Source: an uncultured Eubacteriales bacterium (GTDB lineage: Bacteria > Bacillota > Clostridia > Peptostreptococcales > Anaerovoracaceae). From it: a DNA stretch of 15,141 nucleotides. The translations under genes were made by a program, and so were the position numbers. Positions 1 through 5,560 of this stretch are shown one piece after another (positions within the stretch are counted from its first letter, which is position 1; each line of letters begins with the position of its first letter). The DNA is taken from contig CADBQT010000046.1 in assembly GCA_902796875.1 (NCBI GenBank), positions 1 to 15,141 on the forward strand. The letters are read 5' to 3'. A model generated the notes under the pieces. It worked only from the letters and a program-made list of their open reading frames with translations. It was not told where the DNA came from and did no database searches.

Positions 1-1
1 A

Positions 2-1321
2 CCCGAAAAGGATACGGAGGTCATCGATGCAAAAGGCAAGATGATCCTTCCCGGAGCCATCGATGGACATACCCATCTGGCCATGCCCTTTGGCGGCACC
101 ATTTCCACCGATGACTACTTCACCGGCACCCGGGCCGCAGCCTGCGGCGGCACCACTACCGTATTCGACTTCGTCCTCCAGGGCGTAGGCGAGACGATGG
201 ACAAAGCCCTGAAGAGAAGAGATAAGATCTGCAAGAAGGACGGCCCGGCAGTCGACTACTCCTACCACATTGGCGTAGGCGATGTCACTTCCCAGAAGAT
301 GCTGGACTCCATGGACGAGTGCATGAAGATGGGCGTTGCCACCTTCAAGGTATTCATGGTCTATGACTTCGGCGTAGATGATGGTCAGTTCTTCGAGACT
401 TTGCAGCACGCGGCGAAGATCGGCGCGCTGGTCGGCGTACACGCGGAGAACAGGGACGTGAACAACACCCTGATCAAGCAGTACCTGGCAGAGGGCAAGA
501 CCGATGCGTGGTACCACTACATGTCCAAGAATGAAGACGTTGCCGGTGAGGCGGATGTCCGGGCGATCAACCTGGCCAAGATGGCGGGTGCTCCCCTGTA
601 CATCGTCCACCTGGACAACAAGCAGGGCGTCGAGGCAGTCGCTCAGGCGAGAGCCGAAGGCTATCCCATCTTTGCGGAGACCTGCCCCCAGTACCTGTAC
701 TTCACCAAGGAAGTCTACAAGAAGGGCATCCCCGAGCTGCGGCTGAGAGCCCGCGACTTCGTATGCTCGCCGCCCATGAAGGGCAAAGCCTCACAGGATG
801 CTCTCTGGAATGGCATCAAGACCGGTGCGGTCTCCACTCTGGCGACCGACCACTGCCCGTTCCTGAAGAAGGAAAAGGATTGGGGCATCAAGACCAAGGA
901 TGGCAAGAAGGGCAACTTCACCACCATCCCCAACGGCTGCGCAGGAATCGAGAACATGTATCCCTACATCCTGTCCGAAGCCAACAAGGGTCGGATCTCC
1001 TTCAATAAGGCGGTGGAGATCTCCGCGACCAATCCGGCGAAACTCTTCGGTATCGACTACTGCAAGGGCGCCATCGAGGTCGGCCTGGATGCGGACATCG
1101 TCGTCTACGATCCCAAGAAGGAATTCATCGTCAACAACAAGAAGAACCAGCACGGCGCGCTGGACCACACCATTTGGGAGAAGTCCAAGTTCAAGGGCTA
1201 TCCTGTGGCCACCTACTGCCGCGGCAAGCTGGTCTTCGACGGCAAGGACTATGTCGGCCAGTCCGGCGATGGACAGTTCGTTGCCCAGAAGAAGATCAAA
1301 TTCAAGGGACCGAATCTCTAA
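2..1321 (+). CDS. hydA: Dihydropyrimidinase / D-hydantoinase (5' end cut off by window edge)
   Basis: Cyclic amidohydrolase that opens dihydropyrimidine or hydantoin rings in the cytoplasm. The reading frame is open from base 2, so the ATG at 41 is an internal methionine; about 40 to 45 N-terminal residues are missing compared with the usual ~460-residue family, and 439 are visible. Counting from the Met at 41, the binuclear metal site is complete: H10 and H12 in the GHTH motif, K103 (the lysine that is carboxylated) in TFKVFMVY, H134 in VHAEN, H190 in YIVHLDN and D270 in ATDHCPF. Y108 sits where the family places its substrate-stabilising tyrosine. These support an active enzyme rather than a non-catalytic CRMP-like relative. 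Whether the true substrate is dihydrouracil, a hydantoin or another cyclic amide cannot be told from sequence. A strong hairpin terminator follows 22 bp after the stop. Confidence 0.93.
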   Translation, partial: PEKDTEVIDAKGKMILPGAIDGHTHLAMPFGGTISTDDYFTGTRAAACGGTTTVFDFVLQGVGETMDKALKRRDKICKKDGPAVDYSYHIGVGDVTSQKMLDSMDECMKMGVATFKVFMVYDFGVDDGQFFETLQHAAKIGALVGVHAENRDVNNTLIKQYLAEGKTDAWYHYMSKNEDVAGEADVRAINLAKMAGAPLYIVHLDNKQGVEAVAQARAEGYPIFAETCPQYLYFTKEVYKKGIPELRLRARDFVCSPPMKGKASQDALWNGIKTGAVSTLATDHCPFLKKEKDWGIKTKDGKKGNFTTIPNGCAGIENMYPYILSEANKGRISFNKAVEISATNPAKLFGIDYCKGAIEVGLDADIVVYDPKKEFIVNNKKNQHGALDHTIWEKSKFKGYPVATYCRGKLVFDGKDYVGQSGDGQFVAQKKIKFKGPNL

Positions 1322-1343
1322 GACGAGGAAACAAAGGCACGAA

Positions 1344-1374
1344 AAAAGAGGCTGCTTCATCGGCAGCCTCTTTT
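1344..1374. terminator. Bidirectional rho-independent terminator between hydA and ferritin
   Basis: A perfect 8-bp GC-rich stem (1348-1355 with 1363-1370, arms GAGGCTGC and GCAGCCTC) has a 7-nt loop. It is flanked by AAAA on the left and TTTT on the right, which extend the pairing and give a T-tract on both strands. It lies between two convergent genes and probably ends both transcripts. Confidence 0.92.
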
Positions 1375-1388
1375 ATTGGGCGATGGCT

Positions 1389-1416
1389 GGGGTCTACGGT
1401 CGAAACCGTCCGCCCC
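1389..1416 (-). other. Hairpin in the ferritin 3' untranslated region
   Basis: GGGG (1389-1392) pairs with CCCC (1413-1416) and ACGGT (1396-1400) pairs with ACCGT (1405-1409). They are separated by a symmetric 3x3 internal loop and closed by four bases that read TTCG on the minus strand. The hairpin lies between the ferritin stop codon and the shared terminator, so it would be in the 3' end of the ferritin mRNA. It has no T-tract of its own; a stabilising structure is possible but unproven. Confidence 0.5.
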
Positions 1417-1431
1417 ATCACGGGCGTCCTG

Positions 1432-1947
1432 CTAGTCCAGGGTCAGGGACGGGGCCGTGTAGACTCTGGCCTTCATCTCACTGTCCAGCATGTACAGGCC
1501 CTTGGCGTCGTCGCCGAAGAGCTCGAACTTCTTCACATTGTCGTCCGCGTTCTCTTCCTCTTCCGCCTGCTCCTTGACGAACCAGTCCAGGAACTGCATG
1601 GTCCGGTAATCGTTGTCCTTGTGGGCTGCGCCGTAGATAGTGTTGATCAGCCCGGTCACCAGACGTTCGTGATCGGCGCCCTCCTTCAGAGGATCGATGA
1701 AGCTCTTGTACTTCTTGTCCGGTTTGTCGATGGCCTCCAGGGTGACGGACTCGCCGTTCTGCTGGAGATACTGGATGAAGAGCATGGCGTGATCCCGCTC
1801 CTCCTGAGCCTGGATCATGTACCAGTTGGCGTAGCCGTCCAGACCTTCATCCTTATAATAGTTGGAAAAATCCAGATACAGATAGGCGGAGTAGAATTCC
1901 GCGTTGACCTGCGCGTTGAGCAGGTCCTTCACTTTTTTCGATAACAT
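1432..1947 (-). CDS. ftnA: Non-haem ferritin (FtnA type), iron storage
   Basis: Cytoplasmic 24-mer iron-storage protein that oxidises Fe(II) at a di-iron ferroxidase site and stores it as a ferric mineral. With the second of two adjacent ATGs as start the protein is 171 residues. The ferroxidase residues then fall at the positions known from E. coli FtnA: E17, E50, H53, E94, Q127 and E130, with Y24 also present. The glutamate-rich segment at 126-132 (KEQAEEE) is typical. The start at 1947 is preferred over the in-frame ATG at 1950 because it lies 5 nt after AGGAGG rather than 2. An upstream GTG-like extension to 2022 would run through the promoter and is rejected. There is no haem-ligand pattern suggesting bacterioferritin. 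It is monocistronic and divergent from nth. Confidence 0.94.
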   Translation of the reverse strand: MLSKKVKDLLNAQVNAEFYSAYLYLDFSNYYKDEGLDGYANWYMIQAQEERDHAMLFIQYLQQNGESVTLEAIDKPDKKYKSFIDPLKEGADHERLVTGLINTIYGAAHKDNDYRTMQFLDWFVKEQAEEEENADDNVKKFELFGDDAKGLYMLDSEMKARVYTAPSLTLD

Positions 1948-2010
1948 CATAGCCTCCTTTTCCCATGTCATACCGCCTGGCCGGCGGCCTGTTCGCTTTT
2001 TTCTGGTTTC

Positions 2011-2019
2011 AGTATACCA
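2011..2019 (-). promoter_or_regulatory. Extended -10 promoter for ferritin
   Basis: The minus strand reads TGG-TATACT, an extended -10 (TGn plus a 5/6 Pribnow box) about 65 nt upstream of the ferritin ATG. No good -35 hexamer is visible at 16-18 bp, which fits an extended -10 promoter. I could not see a Fur or PerR box. Confidence 0.6.
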
Positions 2020-2058
2020 CAATTCCCGGCGGCTTACTGTGATGAGGTCATATTCTTG

Positions 2059-2067
2059 TGATATAAT
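2059..2067 (+). promoter_or_regulatory. Extended -10 promoter for nth
   Basis: TGA-TATAAT (TATAAT at 2062-2067 with TG at 2059-2060) is a consensus extended -10. The predicted start near 2074 would give a 5' UTR of about 44 nt to the ATG at 2118. There is no convincing -35. The hexamer TGTGAT occurs at 2038-2043 and again at 2057-2062. Confidence 0.65.
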
Positions 2068-2117
2068 CGGGAAGTCGGATTCTTAAATGACGGGGGCAAG
2101 TGTCCCGGGAGGAGCAT

Positions 2118-2768
2118 ATGGCAAAGAAAAAAGCAAAGGCGTTTTCGCCGGAACAGGTGACGGAGATCCTGGATCTGCTCCACAAGGAGTATCCCCAGGC
2201 AGAGTGCGCCCTTCATCATAAGGATACCTTCGAGCTGCTCATCGCCGTGGCTCTTTCCGCGCAGACGACGGACGTGAGTGTGAACAAGGTCACTCCCGGG
2301 CTCTTCGCCGCCTACCCCGATGCAAAGGCATTGGCCGCCGCGGATCAGGACGCCGTGATGGATCTGATCCGGACCATCGGCATGTACAGGACCAAGTCGA
2401 AGAATATCATCCGCCTGTCCCAGGAACTCTGCGACAAGCACGACGGGATCGTGCCCGAGGATTACGACGCCCTGGTGGCTCTGCCCGGAGTGGGGAGAAA
2501 AACCGCCAACGTTGTGCTTTCCGTGGGCTTCGGCCATCAGCGCATCGCCGTGGATACCCATGTCTTCCGGGTGGCGGGCCGCATCGGCCTGGCCAATGAA
2601 AAGGACGTACTCAAAACCGAGTACGCCCTGATGGATCTTTTGCCTGAGGACCGGTGGTCCGAGGCTCATCACAGTCTGATCTTTCACGGCCGGAACTGCT
2701 GCAGCGCCAGGAAGCCCGAGTGCGATCGCTGTGTCATCGCCGACCTCTGCCGCAGGACCGGGGTGTAG
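2118..2768 (+). CDS. nth: Endonuclease III, base-excision DNA glycosylase/AP lyase
   Basis: Removes oxidised pyrimidines from DNA and nicks the abasic site by beta-elimination. The protein is 216 residues against a usual ~211. The helix-hairpin-helix LPGVGRKTA carries the catalytic lysine K128, and D146 in AVDTHVF is the catalytic aspartate. The C-terminal [4Fe-4S] ligands have the canonical spacing C195-X6-C202-X2-C205-X5-C211. The start at 2118 is chosen because GGGAGGAG lies just upstream; a GTG six codons earlier (2100) would place that ribosome binding site inside the gene. It is preceded by an extended -10 promoter and converges on the hypothetical gene downstream, 35 bp between stops. 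Confidence 0.96.
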   Translation: MAKKKAKAFSPEQVTEILDLLHKEYPQAECALHHKDTFELLIAVALSAQTTDVSVNKVTPGLFAAYPDAKALAAADQDAVMDLIRTIGMYRTKSKNIIRLSQELCDKHDGIVPEDYDALVALPGVGRKTANVVLSVGFGHQRIAVDTHVFRVAGRIGLANEKDVLKTEYALMDLLPEDRWSEAHHSLIFHGRNCCSARKPECDRCVIADLCRRTGV

Positions 2769-2797
2769 GAAGGGCAGCGCCAATACGCCCGGCCGGT

Positions 2798-2814
2798 CCC
2801 GGCCTATAGCCGGG
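2798..2814. terminator. Hairpin at the nth / hypothetical gene junction
   Basis: A perfect 6-bp stem CCCGGC (2798-2803) / GCCGGG (2809-2814) has a 5-nt loop and overlaps the stop codon of the minus-strand gene. A competing GGCCGG/CCGGCC pairing exists at 2791-2804. There is no T-tract on either side, so it may be a weak terminator or just a barrier between convergent genes. Confidence 0.4.
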
Positions 2815-3634
2815 GGATGATCTCGTTGAGGATGATCGCCTCGACCGTCGGCATATTCAGCGTTCCGTCCCGGTCCCAGGTCACCAGGAGATCTTTGCCC
2901 ATGGTGATCCCCTCCGAGTGATACCGCCAGATTTTTCGCATGTGACGATCCGCATATGACGGGTCATCCAGCATGCCTGCGTGTTCTAGATAAAACGGAT
3001 TCCAGTTCCCATCCTCGAATGTGAAGTCGGGAGCAAAATCCGAGGTGTCCGTGGTGAGCACCTGCTCATACCGAAACGGGACCCCATATCGGTAAAGCAT
3101 TTCCGCGATCGCCACCTCCGACTTGGACCGGACCTTAAGTCCCCGTGAAGTCGTCTGGGTCTTCTCTTCCGGCCTGTAGGTGCTTTGATTAAAGGGGCGC
3201 TCGCCCCAGTCTCTGTGCCTCGCCACCCTTGCCTTTGCTTCTTCATCCAGATGCAGGTCGATGGTCAGCTGCCCCCACTCGAAGAAATACTCTCCCGGAA
3301 GCTGTTGGTAGGGCCTTCCCAGAGTACTGATGATCTTCTGCGGGTCGCAGTCTTGCCATCCATCCCGCGCCGCCTGCAAACAGGCGATGTTGTGATCCAG
3401 CGCCTGAATGGTTTTCTCCAGAAACGCCTTTCGCGCAAGCTTCGCCTGCATCTCCCGATCGTTGGTGATGCCACTACGCTGCCGCTTGCCTCGAGACCTC
3501 TTCGCATACAGAAACTGATCCGATCCGTGGTTCCTCTGGTAAAGCAAAGACCCCGGTGGCAGTGCAGATAACTCTTTACTGTAATTCTCTCGTGTTTTCA
3601 AAAGGTCAGTCAGTAATTTCTCTAATGGATGCAT
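2804..3634 (-). CDS. Hypothetical protein with a C-terminal PD-(D/E)XK nuclease-like domain
   Basis: 276 residues; I do not recognise a named family. The N-terminal half (about 1-100) is charged and helical, with a long likely coiled segment around 55-95. The C-terminal part (about 165-276) resembles the restriction-endonuclease-like fold: E173 in RSKSEVAIAEML, D203 in APDFTF after a tyrosine-rich strand (VPFRYEQVL), and E217 in FYLEHAG, where an E-x-H replaces the usual E-x-K. This layout is known from nuclease-like domains attached to some helicases. No helicase or methylase is encoded nearby. The start is taken at 3634, 8 nt after AGGAA; an upstream ATG at 3673 has no clear ribosome binding site and would sit on the predicted promoter. 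It stands alone, flanked on its 5' side by AT-richer non-coding DNA, and may be horizontally acquired. Cellular role unknown. Confidence 0.72.
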   Translation of the reverse strand: MHPLEKLLTDLLKTRENYSKELSALPPGSLLYQRNHGSDQFLYAKRSRGKRQRSGITNDREMQAKLARKAFLEKTIQALDHNIACLQAARDGWQDCDPQKIISTLGRPYQQLPGEYFFEWGQLTIDLHLDEEAKARVARHRDWGERPFNQSTYRPEEKTQTTSRGLKVRSKSEVAIAEMLYRYGVPFRYEQVLTTDTSDFAPDFTFEDGNWNPFYLEHAGMLDDPSYADRHMRKIWRYHSEGITMGKDLLVTWDRDGTLNMPTVEAIILNEIIPRL

Positions 3635-3662
3635 ATCAGTGGTTCCTTTCGTGGGTTGAGAA

Positions 3663-3696
3663 GTATGATTCATACGGTTTTACTGTTGAATATCAA
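3663..3696 (-). promoter_or_regulatory. Predicted promoter with overlapping palindrome for the nuclease-like gene
   Basis: On the minus strand TTGATA (3691-3696) is followed after 16 bp by TATGAA (3669-3674), a moderate -35/-10 pair about 35-60 bp upstream of the start codon. The -10 lies inside a perfect 6+6 palindrome, GTATGA (3663-3668) and TCATAC (3670-3675), with one base between. That is a typical place for an autorepressor operator, though this is inference. Confidence 0.45.
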
Positions 3697-3926
3697 TGCA
3701 TCATCCGTGCGTGTCAGTAAAGGACCGGGGAATCAAGGCTGAATGCCCCTGTCTTACTGACAGCGCCCAGATGTGGCCCTCAAGAGAACAGTAAATCCCA
3801 AAAGGCTACTGACTATAGCTTCTAACGAGCATTGATTTGTCAGTATGTGCCCGAGGGAGACTGACAGAGTGTCCGGCAGAAATGCAATCTGACAGTAAAC
3901 GGGATAAACGATTGGGTTTTCTCCGT
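3679..3926. repeat. Array of short inverted repeats with a (TG)TCAGTAA core
   Basis: Eight copies of a 5-9 bp core occur in strictly alternating orientation. Plus-strand CAGTA-type copies are near 3713, 3788, 3839 and 3890; TACTG-type copies are near 3679, 3754, 3807 and 3860. Paired copies bound hairpins: TGTCAGTAA (3712-3720) with TTACTGACA (3754-3762), with an inner GACCGGGG/CCCCTGTC stem; CAGTA (3789-3793) with TACTG (3807-3811); TGTCAGT (3839-3845) with ACTGACA (3860-3866), with an inner CCC/GGG. The last copy leads into another hairpin, ACGG/CCGT (3899-3902, 3923-3926) and AAAC/GTTT (3906-3909, 3916-3919). The pairing is plain in the sequence; its function is not. Confidence 0.75.
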
Positions 3927-4006
3927 ATGCTATGTCCGACACCCAACGGGTTGTGAGATAATATAACAGAAATGGAATAAATTGTCAATCAAGAAAGAAA
4001 AGAATT

Positions 4007-4039
4007 CCCCGTTGTCTGACAGAATCAAAGGCAACGGGG
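4007..4039 (-). terminator. Terminator-like hairpin, distal to serA
   Basis: CCCCGTTG (4007-4014) pairs exactly with CAACGGGG (4032-4039) around a 17-nt loop. Read on the minus strand, the stem is followed by a pyrimidine-rich run with many Ts (AATTCTTTTCTTTCTT). It lies about 80 bp beyond the serA stop and could be a back-up terminator. Confidence 0.6.
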
Positions 4040-4082
4040 GCTCTGACGCAGTAGATCGGTTTACAGGTGCCGACCAATAATA

Positions 4083-4108
4083 GGCCGGGCTGCGCTCAGC
4101 GCCCGGCC
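4083..4108 (-). terminator. Hairpin immediately downstream of serA
   Basis: GGCCGGGC (4083-4090) pairs exactly with GCCCGGCC (4101-4108) with a 10-nt loop that can pair further. On the minus strand it begins 9 nt after the serA stop codon and is followed by the moderately T-rich TATTATT. It is the probable primary terminator, with the hairpin at 4007-4039 behind it. Confidence 0.65.
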
Positions 4109-4117
4109 GGCGGTGCC

Positions 4118-5260
4118 CTACTGGATCACCCGGACGCGGATGATCCCGTCGCCGGAGATCTTGTCGGCGTCGATGGAACCGGCGGTCTCCGCCAGGATGA
4201 CCGTGTAGTCCCCCTGGGTCTTGCTCATGATGTCCGCGTTGGCATCGCAGGCGGCGGAGACTTTCTCCAGCGCGCCGGCGTCCGCCTTGGCGATGACGGA
4301 GAGGCGGGTGGCTTTTTTGGGACCCATGGAGATGGCCGGATAGTTCACCGAGTTTACGATGTTTCCGTTCTCCAGATAATCCATCACCTGATCCACTGCC
4401 ATGGATGCGCAGTTGTCTTCCGCCTCTGCGGAGGATGCGCCCAGGTGGGGCAGGACGATGATCTGTTCTTTGTCCGCGTTCAGGACCGTGTCATCGGCAA
4501 AGTCAGTGACGTACCGGGCGACCTTGCCGGAATCGATGGCGGCCAGAAGGTCGTCGTCGTTCATCAGCTTGTCCCGGGAGAAGTTCAGGAAGACCACGCC
4601 GTCCTTCATCTGGTCGAAGGCTTCCCTGTTGACCATGCCTTTGGTCTGGTCGTTGGCGGGAACGTGGATGGAGATATAGTCGCAGTGAGGATAGAGATCC
4701 TTCAGATCTTCCACCACCTTGACGGTGGGGGACAGGGCGTGGGCGGCTTTGGTGCCGTAGAAGGCGTCGTAGCCGATGACCTTCATGCCCAGCTGCTCCG
4801 CTGCGTTGGCCACCAGAACGCCGATGGCGCCCAGGCCGATGATGCCCAGGGTCTTGCCCATGATCTCCGTTCCGGCGAACTGGCCTTTGCCTTTTTCGAT
4901 GAGCTTGCCGACACCCTCGCTTCCCACCAGGGTCTTGGCCCAGGCCAGACCTGCGGGGATGTTCCGGGCGGCCAGCAACATGCCGGCCAGACACAGCTCT
5001 TTCACGGCGTTGGCGTTGGCTCCGGGGGCGTTGAAGACCACGATGCCCTGCTCGGCGCATTTGTCCACGGGGATGTTGTTGGTCCCGGCGCCGGCCCGGC
5101 CGATGGCCAGAAGATTATCCGAAAAATCCATCTCATGCATGTCGTAGCTTCTCAGGATGATGCCGTTGGCCGCATCCGGATCTTCCACGAGGGCATAGTT
5201 GTCCGTGAGACGGGAAAGTCCCACAGGGGAGATCTTGTTGAACGTTCCGATGTTGTACAT
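4118..5260 (-). CDS. serA: D-3-phosphoglycerate dehydrogenase (short Bacillota type)
   Basis: First step of serine synthesis: oxidises 3-phosphoglycerate to 3-phosphohydroxypyruvate with NAD. The protein is 380 residues. The Rossmann motif GLGAIG lies at 142-147, the catalytic arginine is R229 (NFSRD) and the catalytic histidine H272 (PHLGASS). The acidic residue between them is aspartate (FADD, 256-257) where E. coli SerA has glutamate; I recall this as usual in the short form of the enzyme. The C-terminus (about 318-380) is a compact ACT-like regulatory segment, shorter than in E. coli. The start has GAGG 7 nt upstream. The frame stays open far upstream, but that part is antisense to serC. 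Divergent to serC, which encodes the next enzyme, so this assignment is preferred over a generic 2-hydroxyacid dehydrogenase. Confidence 0.93.
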   Translation of the reverse strand: MYNIGTFNKISPVGLSRLTDNYALVEDPDAANGIILRSYDMHEMDFSDNLLAIGRAGAGTNNIPVDKCAEQGIVVFNAPGANANAVKELCLAGMLLAARNIPAGLAWAKTLVGSEGVGKLIEKGKGQFAGTEIMGKTLGIIGLGAIGVLVANAAEQLGMKVIGYDAFYGTKAAHALSPTVKVVEDLKDLYPHCDYISIHVPANDQTKGMVNREAFDQMKDGVVFLNFSRDKLMNDDDLLAAIDSGKVARYVTDFADDTVLNADKEQIIVLPHLGASSAEAEDNCASMAVDQVMDYLENGNIVNSVNYPAISMGPKKATRLSVIAKADAGALEKVSAACDANADIMSKTQGDYTVILAETAGSIDADKISGDGIIRVRVIQ

Positions 5261-5343
5261 GGTTTCACCTCGCTGATCTGCGCATTTCGCGCCTTTGCGG
5301 TATTCCGATAGATTGCGGTCCGGCAGGCGGGCCGCTTGGAAAA

Positions 5344-5372
5344 ATTGTACCACATCGGGTGCGGCAAAACAA
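5344..5372 (-). promoter_or_regulatory. serA promoter
   Basis: On the minus strand TTGTTT (5367-5372) and TACAAT (5344-5349) are separated by exactly 17 bp, with TGG directly before the -10 (extended -10). The predicted start near 5337 gives a leader of about 77 nt before the serA ATG. Confidence 0.7.
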
Positions 5373-5381
5373 CGGGGGCCC

Positions 5382-5460
5382 CCGGGAAAAACCGCCGGCG
5401 GCGTAGAAAAAGACCGCTGTCCCCGACCGGGAAAAACCGCCCGCCCGGGGAAAAACAGGT
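5382..5460 (+). repeat. Three direct repeats of CCGGGAAAAACCGCC between the serA and serC promoters
   Basis: Exact 15-bp copies lie at 5382-5396 and 5427-5441, start-to-start 45 bp, and a diverged copy (CCGGGGAAAAACAGG) at 5446-5460 abuts the serC -35. Position between the two -35 boxes suggests binding sites for a shared regulator; that is inference. Confidence 0.65.
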
Positions 5461-5488
5461 TGAAGAGAACGGGCGAGTGTGGGATAAT
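5460..5488 (+). promoter_or_regulatory. serC promoter
   Basis: TTGAAG (5460-5465) and GATAAT (5483-5488) are separated by exactly 17 bp. A start near 5495 would place a leader hairpin (5497-5521) at the very 5' end of the transcript and give a 5' UTR of about 65 nt. It probably drives serC and the two or three genes after it. Confidence 0.7.
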
Positions 5489-5496
5489 CAAATAGT

Positions 5497-5521
5497 GTGG
5501 ACCGGCCGCAGGGCCATCCAC
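5497..5521 (+). other. Leader hairpin at the 5' end of the serC mRNA
   Basis: GTGGA (5497-5501) pairs with TCCAC (5517-5521) and GGCC (5504-5507) with GGCC (5512-5515), with a 4-nt loop. It begins within a few bases of the predicted transcription start. It has no T-tract and is too small for a known riboswitch; it could protect the 5' end of the mRNA. Confidence 0.45.
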
Positions 5522-5560
5522 CATCGTAACCATAAGATGTAGAGATAACGGAGGTAAATC

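Larger units (their letters stand above)
3635..4117. other. Non-coding gap of 483 bp, AT-richer than its surroundings
   Basis: No open frame here looks like a gene: the longest are about 60 codons, lack ribosome binding sites and have no recognisable sequence. The base composition is visibly lower in G+C than the flanking genes. It contains, from left to right, the palindromic promoter of the nuclease-like gene, an array of CAGTA/TACTG-bounded hairpins (3679-3926), a small AC-rich inverted repeat near 3940-3955, and two terminator-like hairpins behind serA (4007-4039 and 4083-4108). Confidence 0.7.
5261..5560. promoter_or_regulatory. serA-serC divergent control region (300 bp)
   Basis: This gap holds back-to-back promoters for serA (about 5344-5372) and serC (5460-5488), separated by about 87 bp. 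That inner stretch is rich in G/C runs and A5 tracts: a 12-bp perfect palindrome CGGGGGCCCCCG (5373-5384), a 15-mer CCGGGAAAAACCGCC at 5382-5396 and exactly again at 5427-5441, and a diverged third copy at 5446-5460. A leader hairpin for serC lies at 5497-5521. No protein-coding sequence is seen. Confidence 0.7.

Noticed and set aside
1951..2022. Ferritin start at the upstream codon near 2022.
   Set aside because: It would place the strong AGGAGG site and the extended -10 promoter inside or next to the coding region; the added residues are basic and unlike ferritins.
2038..2062. TGTGAT direct repeat between ferritin and nth as a regulator site.
   Set aside because: Six bases repeated once is too little, and the second copy overlaps the nth extended -10, which explains it.
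3679..3926. CRISPR array.
   Set aside because: The repeats are only 5-10 bp, alternate in orientation and have uneven spacing (18-41 bp); no cas gene is present.
3754..3988. Two overlapping frames of about 60 codons on the minus strand in the hairpin array.
   Set aside because: No ribosome binding site, no recognisable sequence; they coincide with inverted repeats that explain the region better.
3679..4039. Retron msr/msd RNA or IS200/IS605-type end hairpins.
   Set aside because: No reverse transcriptase, transposase or TnpB-like gene in the window.
4067..5311. A 414-codon plus-strand frame opposite serA.
   Set aside because: Shadow of serA in a GC-rich genome; no motif, no ribosome binding site, and it starts inside terminator hairpins.
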